From Lysobacterales bacterium (GTDB lineage: Bacteria > Pseudomonadota > Gammaproteobacteria > Xanthomonadales > SZUA-36): a DNA stretch of 64,000 bases. A program made the position numbers and the translations under genes. Positions 39,867 to 47,563 of this stretch are shown here, in pieces. The stretch is from positions 31,090 through 95,089 of the forward strand of contig JABAAB010000070.1 of assembly GCA_014238945.1 (NCBI GenBank). Reading direction: 5' to 3'. Below the pieces are notes generated by a model, which worked only from the letters and a program-made list of their open reading frames with translations, searched no databases and was not told where the DNA came from. Numbering within the stretch: position 1 is the stretch's first letter; every line of letters begins with the position of its first letter.

Positions 39867-40270
39867 ACGATATTCAGAAATCGGTTGCGTTGTTGCTAAC
39901 ACACGCTCGTGCAGCCAGTGAAATGGCATACTCTCCCTATAGCAGGGCCAGGGTGGGAGCCAGTGTTCTTGATCAGGAAGGAAACATACATACGGGTTGC
40001 AATGTAGAAAATGCCTCCTATGGCATGACCCAATGTGCTGAGCGCAATGCTCTGGCCGCTGCAATCAATGCTGGCATGAAGCCTGGCACCGCCCGCACCG
40101 TGGTGATATACGCTACCGGTTTCGAGGTATTGGCACCTTGCGGTGCCTGTTGCCAGGTTATGAGCGAACTACTTGCTGAAGATGCGGTGGTCTATTCTTG
40201 CCATGATGAAAAGAATTACCGCAGTTGGTCGATCAGGGAATTACTACCCGAGCCTTTCATTTTAAATTAG
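39863..40270 (+). CDS. cdd: Cytidine deaminase
   Basis: Zinc enzyme deaminating cytidine and deoxycytidine to uridine forms. The 135-residue, single-domain (tetrameric) type has GCNVENASYGMTQCAERNAL, with one zinc Cys and the catalytic Glu, and APCGACCQ with two further zinc ligands. The start is TTG at 39863 overlapping the deoD stop (TTGA). It closes the nrdJa-nrdJb-deoA-deoD-cdd cluster. Confidence 0.95.
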   Translation: MNDIQKSVALLLTHARAASEMAYSPYSRARVGASVLDQEGNIHTGCNVENASYGMTQCAERNALAAAINAGMKPGTARTVVIYATGFEVLAPCGACCQVMSELLAEDAVVYSCHDEKNYRSWSIRELLPEPFILN

Positions 40271-40294
40271 CGGAGTGCGAGAAAGACAAAGCCG

Positions 40295-40891
40295 ATGAAA
40301 TCTCGTCGGGGTTTTCTGAAATCCGGGGGATCAATTATTGGTGTGTCCTGGATCGCTACACAAGTACCCCTGCTAATTGCTGCCGGGGAGACGGCCCGGG
40401 ATAACCAGTCTTCAGGGGCAGAGTTCAAGAATATCACCCCGCTTGAAGCAGAGGAACTTGGAGCGATTGCCGATCAGATCATTCCTCAGGATGAAACCCC
40501 CGGGGCAAGCCAGATTGGTGTGGTTTACTTCATGGACATCGCATTTGGGAGTTTTAAGGCCGACGTTTTACCCTTGCTAAGGGATGGAATGCGGTTGTTG
40601 AACAGGAAAGTATCAAGCGCTAATCCAAATACAGAGCGGTTTTCACAATTGTCTTTTGATCAGCAGACCGATTTGCTCAAACAAGTAGAAAATACCGCAT
40701 TTTTTAAAGAACTGAAATTTCTGACATTGTGTGGGGTGTTTGCTATGCCCGAGTATGGCGGTAATCGTAAGCATGCGGGCTGGGAGTTACTTGGATTTGA
40801 CCTACGTCATGCGTGGCAGGCGCCTTTTGGTTATTACGACAGTGCACAAGACGGTAATAATGACAAAAGCGAAGACCATGACCGTGGGTGA
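40295..40891 (+). CDS. Gluconate 2-dehydrogenase subunit 3 family protein, Tat-exported
   Basis: Small subunit of periplasmic flavin dehydrogenases related to gluconate/sorbitol dehydrogenase. The 198-residue protein has a twin-arginine signal (SRRGFLKSGGSIIG then a hydrophobic stretch) and the family segment LEAEELGAIADQIIPQDETP plus GNRKHAGWELLGF near the C-terminus. In this family it helps export and stabilise the GMC flavin subunit, which follows immediately. That gene is broken here (see 40860-42350), so this protein may lack its partner. No cytochrome subunit is nearby. The annotation rests on sequence pattern. Confidence 0.83.
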   Translation: MKSRRGFLKSGGSIIGVSWIATQVPLLIAAGETARDNQSSGAEFKNITPLEAEELGAIADQIIPQDETPGASQIGVVYFMDIAFGSFKADVLPLLRDGMRLLNRKVSSANPNTERFSQLSFDQQTDLLKQVENTAFFKELKFLTLCGVFAMPEYGGNRKHAGWELLGFDLRHAWQAPFGYYDSAQDGNNDKSEDHDRG

Positions 40892-42350
40892 AAAGCAACC
40901 TCGTTTCAAAACCCGTGTAGCGGTAGATTTTGTCATTATCGGCTCCGGTGCTGCCGGCGGGGTGTTGGCAAAAGAATTATCAACACGTGGATATGATGTG
41001 GTGGTATTGGAGCAGGGTCCCTATCGTACCTCAGCGGATTTCTCCCATGATGAACTAAAGGTGTTTCATCAGGACGAGCTGCTAAATCATCCAGGATGGA
41101 ATGATCCGCAATCATTTCGTGTCAATGAATAAAACAGGGCAGCAGAGATAAAAAATGGACCGGACCCGGCCTTTTATGCACCACGTTCCAGGCCATACCC
41201 GTTGCCACCATTACCGGTCAAATCCTCAGGTGTGTTATTCGAGAAAGGTGCACGGGCCATGGGTCTGCATCCGCAACCCGCCCCCCTGGCAATACTGTCC
41301 CGACCATACAATGGCCGTCCGGCTTGTACCCATTGTGGTTTTTGCATGGGTTTTGGATGCGAAGCGAGTGCCAAGTCATCTTCCCTTGTCACCATGATTC
41401 CACTGGCCGAGGCCAGTGGGAGATGTGAAATCCGCCCGTTGTCCACCGTATTCCGTATAGAGACCGACGACAAAGGACGTGCATCTGAGGTTGTCTACCT
41501 GGATGAGGCCGGCAATCAGCAGGCGCAAAAGGCGAAAGCTGTGATCCTGTCAGCAAATGGGGCAGAAACACCGCGGTTGCTGTTTCTGCCCGAGTCTGAT
41601 CGCTACAAGGATGGGCTGGCAAATTCATCAGGAGTCGTCGGCAAATACCTGATGGGCAATGGCCATTCGGTCTCACATGCCGCATTTGAACATCCCCTGA
41701 ATGAATTCAAGAGTGTGCAGGTGACACGTATCGTGCATGACTTTTATGAAAATGATCCCATTCGTGGTTTTTATGGTGGCGGTGGATTGGACGCAAGACC
41801 TTTTCTGGATTCAACCCCGATAATGCATGCCATGCTTGATTTACCACATGGTGCGCCTGGCTGGGGACGCGAATACAAACAGATGTTAATACACTACTTC
41901 ACCCGCAAGATGGCCATACTGGGAAGTACCACCTCGGTTCCGTTGGAGAGCAACAACATTTCGCTTGATCCGACGCTAAAAGATGACAAGGGCAGGGCGG
42001 CCATTCGCATGACCTACATGGACCATGAAGACGATCTTGCAATGGCGACATTCCTGCAGGACAGGGCCGTGGAAATCATGCATGCTGCCGGGGCAGATGA
42101 GGTCTGGCGTGAACCGGTAAGCGGGGGCGGTATACAGGCGCACCTGTTGGGCACATGTCGTATGGGAAATGATCCCAAAACTTCGGTAGTGGATAAATTT
42201 CATCGGGCCCACGATGTACCGAACCTGTTTATTTGTGATGGTTCAAGTTTTGTCAGTTCAGGCCGTGGTCAAGCGACGCTGACCATCCAGGCGCTCGCAT
42301 TCAGGGCAGCGGAGCACATTGCAGGGTTCGCCAGGCGTGGCGAGATTTGA
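40860..42350 (+). pseudogene. GMC oxidoreductase, interrupted by a stop and an internal deletion
   Basis: The flavin-binding start is intact (VDFVIIGSGAAGGVLAKELS, then VVVLEQG) and so is the C-terminal half, with GLHPQPAPLAILSRP, the Cys-rich ACTHCGFCMGFGCEASAKSS, HLLGTCRMG and FVSSGRGQATLTIQALAFR. Both parts lie in one frame, but TAA at 41130-41132 splits them. Just after the stop the frame reads AAEIKNGPDPAFYA and jumps to PRSRPYPLPPLPVKSSGV. From the family, I expect about 60-75 residues between these, including the GGSSVHFT-like FAD/substrate segment, so an in-frame deletion is likely too. The remaining span is 497 codons against roughly 560 in relatives. Starts at 40860 or 40878 are both possible; either overlaps the subunit 3 gene. 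Confidence 0.8.
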
Positions 42351-42374
42351 TGGTAAACCACGGAGATTGAAGTC

Positions 42375-42821
42375 ATGAAATACACTATGGTTGGTTTGAT
42401 TCTGATTTTTCTTTTAGCTCCCATGGCCGCGTTTTCAGGTCAGCCTGATATTGAATATCACAGTGCATCACAGGAAAGGCAGATGCCGTTTTCCGACGCC
42501 GTGCGTGTTGGTCATATGCTGTATCTTTCCGGAAACATCGGGAATATTCCCGGTACTCCACAATTGGCGGAAGGCGGGATCAGCGCGGAGACCAGGCAAG
42601 CTCTCGAAAACATCAAGCTCAGCCTGGAAAAATATGGTTCATCTATGTCCGAGGTCGTGAAATGCACGGTTTTCCTCGCTGATATTAAGGAATGGGCTGC
42701 CATGAACGAGGTTTACCTTAGCTATTTTCCAAGCAATCCCCCGGCACGTAGCGCGGTAGGTGCTACCCAGTTGGCGTTGGGAGTTCGTACTGAAATCGAA
42801 TGTATGGCCACCCTCAAATAG
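42375..42821 (+). CDS. RidA family protein with signal peptide
   Basis: A YjgF/YER057c/UK114 (RidA) domain, normally cytosolic and able to hydrolyse reactive enamines/imines. The 148-residue protein has an N-terminal hydrophobic signal (MVGLILIFLLAPMAAFSG) and so is probably periplasmic. The core has the segments DAVRVGHMLYLSGNIG and KCTVFLADIKEWAAMNEVY. The substrate-contacting Arg is in PPARSAVG and the Glu in RTEIECMA. It starts 24 bases after the broken GMC gene and may be read with it. Its substrate is unknown. Confidence 0.85.
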   Translation: MKYTMVGLILIFLLAPMAAFSGQPDIEYHSASQERQMPFSDAVRVGHMLYLSGNIGNIPGTPQLAEGGISAETRQALENIKLSLEKYGSSMSEVVKCTVFLADIKEWAAMNEVYLSYFPSNPPARSAVGATQLALGVRTEIECMATLK

Positions 42822-43189
42822 TCAAAGATGTAGAATTCCGAATGAAAAGTTCATTCGATTGATATACCATGACAGGAAAGGTTGGCTGACCGGCCTTCCC
42901 AACCCATCGCAAACTACGTTGGCCCAACCAGATTTTTGCAACAGTTTCCAAGGCGATCAATTGACACAAGAAAATGGAAGCAATAGCTGGCAAACATGCA
43001 TATTTACAGGACAAGTCTGGCAATTTCTACAGTAGACCGTATCTCGATTTTGGCGCATATTTGTTCTGTAACTGTAGGAGGCCAATTTTGATGTGTGAAG
43101 GGGGTTCTACAGGTCACCTCGCTAAGATAGGAAAACGACGGCTTCTTAGCCCGCCGTAAAACGGAGTTATTGTCCCATGGAGGGGAATC
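42822..43189 (+). other. Leader region before the DUF1800/DUF1501 pair
   Basis: A 368-base gap with no convincing gene, though a 61-codon frame is open. It holds several inverted repeats: CGAATGAA/TTCATTCG at 42839-42857 (3-base loop) just after the ridA stop, GGTTGG/CCAACC at 42880-42904, and the group at 43121-43164 described separately. A promoter is not obvious by eye. Confidence 0.4.
43121..43164 (+). promoter_or_regulatory. Competing hairpins just upstream of the DUF1800 start
   Basis: Three short stems overlap: GCTAAG (43121-43126) with CTTAGC (43145-43150); ACGGC (43138-43142) with GCCGT (43153-43157); and CCGT (43154-43157) with ACGG (43161-43164). The first two interleave, so they either form a pseudoknot or exclude each other. 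The block ends 16 bases before the GGAGGGG ribosome-binding site, which suits translation control. No known riboswitch consensus fits. Confidence 0.35.
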
Positions 43190-45118
43190 ATGTCGAACTA
43201 TTCCAGGCTAATCAGCCAACTAATTCTCACGGTATTTTTTTCAACGGCAATCAGCGCAGCACCTCCACCGGGTAAAGGAAAGCCTGACAAGGGAGGTACC
43301 GGATCCGGGACCACGCTAAGCATTGTAAAGAACAAGGACTGGGATGCATCTTATGTTCGGCGGGTGATGAACACCTTTGCCTATGGTGGTCTGGCGACCG
43401 ATGCGCAGATTCAAACCTGGGGCAATATGAAACCCGTGCAGGCCGTTGCAGAAATATTGACCTTTAACAAGGTCAACGCTCAATTGGCTCCGCCTGACCC
43501 TGGGGATGAAACTGATCTCCATTGCGGGACACTGGCCGAGTTACAGGACTTCTGGAGTTCCGACCAACCTGGCAATGTAATGAAGTATACAGAACGATAT
43601 CTGTATGCCACTCTGAGTAACAGCCTGACCCTTTCCACCAACAACTTGCAACGCACCTGGACCAAGGCCATCAGCACCAGGGGTTGTAATCCCTTTCTGC
43701 ACAAAATGGCCTTGTATATCACCAATTACCACGCCTCAATTTCGGTTCACAAAACCCGAGCCGGATTGATCAGGGACTACTACGACAATATTATGACCGG
43801 TCTGCAAAACGGTGCCGATTTTGTTGAGCTGATGACCATTTCAGGTACAGATGCTGCACTGGCTCGGGCATATGGTCACCAGTACTCCCGTTATAAAGAC
43901 AGCACTGAAACATTTTATGGCACGGATGACTTTGGCAGGGAGTTTCACCAATTGTTATTCCGCATACAGGGTGTAACTGAGGACCCCATCTATCATGAAG
44001 ACACCACCATTGAACACTCTGCCTGGATGCTGGCAGGAATGGACATCGACCGCAGTATCGGATCATATGGCAGCGTAAGTTCGAGTGACTGGTATATGGG
44101 GCCGATCGATTATTCAGATCATTATGATGAATACACCACGCCGAGATACGTGGACAACTTCTCCAACCATTACCATGCCGATGACGGGATCAGCAGTTGC
44201 CTGGAAATCCTCCACGAACAAATTTGTGGTGCCAACGCCGGTGAAAAAATTGCAGCGGTCGCACCGGTTGCTGCCGCGCATCCTGAGAGCATGGACAACG
44301 TACCGGTCACCCTCATTGATTTTTTTGCTGATGACAATCTTGACCAGGCAAAAATTGATGCGTTGCGGGGTTCCTGGGCAGAAGCCAATTACGATTTATT
44401 GGCGTTTATTCGTACCTATGCAGCCTCCAAGCAATTCCATGATTTGAGTACCTTTAAATATAAAACTGCATTTGACCGAAACCTGATGATTCAAAATGCC
44501 AATACGCTGGATAACGAAGAGGTTTTCGGTCGCAATTATTACGATTCACCCCGGGGTCGGATGGCCAACCAGGGAGCGGAGGTGTTTGAACCGGCCCACG
44601 ATGTTTTTGGCGGGCAGACCGGATTCCAGGCGGCCAACAACCGTTACATATTCAAGGACGCCTACGCTTCAAATGTCGTCAGTAATAGTTTCCTGTGGGA
44701 CACCAGTGACACCTATACACTTGAACCTGGTGAAGGGGCAATTGAGTATGAATGGACAAAAGAATGGGACGAAGTCATTCCAGCCAATGGCAATGGTGAG
44801 TATGTTGTTGAGGAGGTGGCAACCTGGCTATGGAATCGATTTATCGGAGATGACGGCAGAAACTTCGATGCGATCGCCCGCGCGCAGGTTCATTCCCTGT
44901 TGTTCAACGAACGCGATTTTGCATATAACGTGGACAGTGGCAATGCCGATGCGGTCTACACCTCGGACGACATTACCAACGGTGCGGCCAGCATCGTGGA
45001 CCAGGAACATGCAGCGCATGTGATGGACTTCAGCAACGCCTCAACCAACAGGTATGTCGGTATGGCAATAAATTTTATCACCATGACACCCTATGCATTC
45101 GCCATGGAGGGCCAATGA
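43190..45118 (+). CDS. DUF1800 family exported protein
   Basis: A 642-residue protein with a signal peptide (LISQLILTVFFSTAISAA) followed by a low-complexity PPPGKGKPDKGGTGSG stretch. The N-terminal WDASYVRRVMNTFAYGGLAT and C-terminal VMDFSNASTNRYVGMAINFI segments match DUF1800 proteins found beside DUF1501 proteins in proteobacteria and planctomycetes. Function is unknown. GGAGGGG lies 4 bases before the ATG, and the stop is 1 base before the next gene, so the two are translationally linked. Confidence 0.75.
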   Translation: MSNYSRLISQLILTVFFSTAISAAPPPGKGKPDKGGTGSGTTLSIVKNKDWDASYVRRVMNTFAYGGLATDAQIQTWGNMKPVQAVAEILTFNKVNAQLAPPDPGDETDLHCGTLAELQDFWSSDQPGNVMKYTERYLYATLSNSLTLSTNNLQRTWTKAISTRGCNPFLHKMALYITNYHASISVHKTRAGLIRDYYDNIMTGLQNGADFVELMTISGTDAALARAYGHQYSRYKDSTETFYGTDDFGREFHQLLFRIQGVTEDPIYHEDTTIEHSAWMLAGMDIDRSIGSYGSVSSSDWYMGPIDYSDHYDEYTTPRYVDNFSNHYHADDGISSCLEILHEQICGANAGEKIAAVAPVAAAHPESMDNVPVTLIDFFADDNLDQAKIDALRGSWAEANYDLLAFIRTYAASKQFHDLSTFKYKTAFDRNLMIQNANTLDNEEVFGRNYYDSPRGRMANQGAEVFEPAHDVFGGQTGFQAANNRYIFKDAYASNVVSNSFLWDTSDTYTLEPGEGAIEYEWTKEWDEVIPANGNGEYVVEEVATWLWNRFIGDDGRNFDAIARAQVHSLLFNERDFAYNVDSGNADAVYTSDDITNGAASIVDQEHAAHVMDFSNASTNRYVGMAINFITMTPYAFAMEGQ

Positions 45119-45119
45119 T

Positions 45120-46538
45120 ATGAAACGCAGAGAATTCATGAGAAGAACCATGTTGGCCACCGCTGTTGGCGCAGGCGTGGGAATGGGGTTGCCGGTATCC
45201 TCACTGGCGGCAACCTGCACATTGGAAAATCATCCCCGCACACTGGTGAACCTGATGCTCTACGGTGGAATGGATTCACGTTTCCTGTTCATGCCTTCAC
45301 CGGGTCATTTCAGTGCCAATTATCTTGAAAAAATCTGGGCCGCCAGACAGGCAATCTATACTGAAAATTATCCGGATTATGCAACCATGTTTGCCAATGA
45401 GTACCTACCCGTTTCATTTGGTGGGGGGTTGGAATTCGGAATTTTTAACCGCTGTGGTTGGCTCGCCAGCCAGTTCCAGGCGGGAAACGTCGCCATTATT
45501 GCCAACTCATTCTGTTCCAGAAATCGTCGGCATGATCAGTCCCAGCTTAATGCCAATGTGGGTGAACCGGAATTTGACCTGCTGTATTACGATCGCAGCG
45601 GTTGGGGTGGTCGATTACAGGAACAACAGGCTTCAAGTCTGAACCTAGTTGAACTCAGTCACGAGATTTCCGTGTTTGGCAATGGCAGTAACGAGGGTGA
45701 AAGACTGGCGCGTGTAATACATGCGAAAAACATGCGGGACATCGCCCTGCCAACCGTGGACGAAAACAGTGCAACCAGTCGTCGTAACGTGCTGGCGCGT
45801 TCACTGCGATCGTATTACGAGGGACGCGGTGCAGAAGTGGGTAGTGACCCGGCATCACCCTACAGTATATTTTTCCAGCACGATGCCGCATTTCGCGAAT
45901 TCGGCGATGTGGTGGCAGCACGGCTGGTTGACTGCGGGGATTTACCCGTGGAACTGGCGGGACTTGACCTGTACTCGGGCCATTTTGAACAGCAATGCAA
46001 GAATCTGTATGACATCGCATTGATGGACGCATCCAGCATCAACACTCAGATTTTGTCTATGCGTTATGACGGCTGGGATACACACAACGGTCAACTCAGT
46101 CGTATTGGCAACAATCTGGATGACCTGTTCAGCACATCGGGCGGTCTTGCTACCACGATGAACACCATGGGTGCGCTGACTTCGAATACCGCTGAAAAAA
46201 TAGTATTCAATTTCACTTCTGATTTTGGTCGTCAACTGATCGCCAATGGCGACCGTGGTACAGACCACGGCCGGGGTATCTACACCATATTGCTGGGCAA
46301 TGAAGTATCTGGTGGGTTGTACGGGGAAATGTTTCCGGAAAGAGAGGCATTGGAAGAGAATGGCAAGATTCCTCTGGAAACTTCAGGTGCCGATATCCTG
46401 GGTTTGACATCAACGGAAAAAATCCAGGCCGCATTATGCGAGTGGGTCGAACCGGGTTCGTCGACCGCAGTATTTCCAAATGGAAATTCGGCAGACGAAG
46501 AGACCCCCGGTTTGCTGTCCGGGTTACTTCCGGTCTGA
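45120..46538 (+). CDS. DUF1501 family Tat-exported protein
   Basis: A 472-residue protein with a twin-arginine-type signal (MKRREFMRRTMLATAVGAG). The rest resembles DUF1501, a branch of the alkaline-phosphatase/sulfatase-like fold: LVNLMLYGGMDSRFLF near the start, SRNRRHDQSQLNANV, SMRYDGWDTHNGQLSRIG and DRGTDHGRGIYTILLG. In relatives, Asp and His at such positions suggest a metal site, but the activity has not been shown to my knowledge. The ATG at 45120 gives the Tat signal at the very N-terminus; an upstream in-frame start lies inside the DUF1800 gene. Confidence 0.78.
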   Translation: MKRREFMRRTMLATAVGAGVGMGLPVSSLAATCTLENHPRTLVNLMLYGGMDSRFLFMPSPGHFSANYLEKIWAARQAIYTENYPDYATMFANEYLPVSFGGGLEFGIFNRCGWLASQFQAGNVAIIANSFCSRNRRHDQSQLNANVGEPEFDLLYYDRSGWGGRLQEQQASSLNLVELSHEISVFGNGSNEGERLARVIHAKNMRDIALPTVDENSATSRRNVLARSLRSYYEGRGAEVGSDPASPYSIFFQHDAAFREFGDVVAARLVDCGDLPVELAGLDLYSGHFEQQCKNLYDIALMDASSINTQILSMRYDGWDTHNGQLSRIGNNLDDLFSTSGGLATTMNTMGALTSNTAEKIVFNFTSDFGRQLIANGDRGTDHGRGIYTILLGNEVSGGLYGEMFPEREALEENGKIPLETSGADILGLTSTEKIQAALCEWVEPGSSTAVFPNGNSADEETPGLLSGLLPV

Positions 46539-46629
46539 GCAGAAGATCATCATCATGGGCGCTGCCTGGCGCCCGTAATTCTGGCTGAAATTCTTTCCAG
46601 GATGAGATGAATTAGCGATCTACATCACC

Positions 46630-46655
46630 CTTGAATCGGGACCTTGAATCGGGAC
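46630..46655 (+). repeat. Perfect 13-base tandem duplication
   Basis: Two identical copies of CTTGAATCGGGAC stand head to tail. It is intergenic and has no obvious role. It could be slippage or a pair of binding sites. Confidence 0.9.
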
Positions 46656-46850
46656 AGGCCATGAATGCCGGTACTGAGTTTTGTTTTGACCCCCCGGTTA
46701 ACCAGGCTGGATATCCTGGGTGATTCCATACAACATGAGCCCGTGAGGAATTGACCGGTGTCTCTGCCTTTTGCAGCCCGGTTGCCCGGGTAAAACCAAA
46801 CTGATCACCCAACAAGGAAGCACGGGTTGCGTTGACAATGTGAGGTTAAT

Positions 46851-46864
46851 TTGACCTTGGTCAA
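46851..46864 (+). promoter_or_regulatory. FNR/Anr-type palindrome upstream of universal stress gene
   Basis: TTGAC-CTTG-GTCAA has the 5-4-5 symmetry of FNR-family sites (TTGAT-N4-ATCAA). If TAGCAT at 46887-46892 is the -10, the start is near 46899 and the palindrome is centred at about -41.5, the usual position of an activator of this class. Confidence 0.45.
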
Positions 46865-46917
46865 TTATGTGCTCATATCGAATTGCTAGCATAAGGTAAA
46901 CCATATTGGAGAATATT

Positions 46918-47373
46918 ATGGCTACTTATCAAAAAATACTGGTTGCGGTGGATCTGAGTAGTGAATCTGAAGTCGTAGTGGCAAAGGCACAAATGATCGC
47001 AGGTCCCGCTGCCGAGATTCATCTGGCTTATGTACAGGAACCCATGGACAACATCTATGTCGGGATTGTGCCCCAGAGTGCTGCCTTCAGTGGCCTGGGG
47101 GATCTTGAAACCCAATTGGAAGGCGGGGTAAAAACCAGGCTGGCCGCTGTGGGTGAGCAATCTGGTATACCGTTGGAATGCTTGCATGTCCTTCGCGGTA
47201 CACCGGCTCATGAAATTCACAGGTTTGCCGATGAGAACAATGTCCAGTTGATTGTCATCGGTACCCATGGGCAAAAGGGATTGCAACTGTTGCTTGGTTC
47301 GACGGCCAATTCGGTGCTTCATGGCTCGGGGTGTGATGTGCTTGCGGTTAGAATTCGAGCCAAAGACAAATAA
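46918..47373 (+). CDS. Universal stress protein, UspA family
   Basis: A 151-residue single-domain protein starting MATYQKILVAVDLSSES. The nucleotide-binding pattern G-2X-G-9X-GST is present in GTHGQKGLQLLLGSTAN, so it is of the ATP-binding type. The cytosolic function in stress resistance is not specific. Start at 46918 has TTGGAGA about 6 bases upstream. A possible FNR-type site precedes it, and in Pseudomonas several such genes are induced by low oxygen. It is convergent with dxs. Confidence 0.92.
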   Translation: MATYQKILVAVDLSSESEVVVAKAQMIAGPAAEIHLAYVQEPMDNIYVGIVPQSAAFSGLGDLETQLEGGVKTRLAAVGEQSGIPLECLHVLRGTPAHEIHRFADENNVQLIVIGTHGQKGLQLLLGSTANSVLHGSGCDVLAVRIRAKDK

Positions 47374-47563
47374 TACGGGAACTGCACATTGACAGGTTCA
47401 GTCAATCAAGGGCAGATGAAAGTGCCGGACCAGTCCCGGATTTGTGCCGGGGGTGGAGCCAACCTGGCTTCTTCAATACGCTCTCACTTTCATGATCAAT
47501 AAATCAGTGCTCCGGGATGAGATATTGAAGCAAATCGAATTTATCGGATAAGATTTCGAGGGG

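Larger units (their letters stand above)
46539..46917. other. DUF1501-universal stress intergenic region
   Basis: About 379 bases, no gene found. It contains a GGGCGC/GCGCCC hairpin (46557-46574) just after the DUF1501 stop without a U-run, a tandem 13-base duplication at 46630-46655, and an FNR-type palindrome at 46851-46864 ahead of the stress gene. Reverse-strand open frames here look like noise. Confidence 0.5.

Noticed and set aside
41155..41397. Frame-shifted reading of the GMC middle as a separate gene
   Set aside because: The conserved GMC residues lie in the other frame, the same one as the N-terminal half; this frame has no domain.
42974..43159. A 61-codon plus-strand frame upstream of the DUF1800 gene
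   Set aside because: It has no recognisable domain or good ribosome site, and it overlaps the hairpin-rich leader.
43090..43189. Possible c-di-GMP-I or cobalamin riboswitch in the DUF1800 leader
   Set aside because: The required conserved core sequences are absent; only unclassified hairpins remain, which are reported as such.
40295..46538. A mobile or defence island in the 40-46 kb accessory stretch
   Set aside because: There are no integrase, transposase, attachment repeats, toxin or defence domains, and codon usage looks like the neighbours by eye.
46612..46904. Two minus-strand frames before the universal stress gene
   Set aside because: They run through the tandem repeat and palindrome, and look like chance frames.
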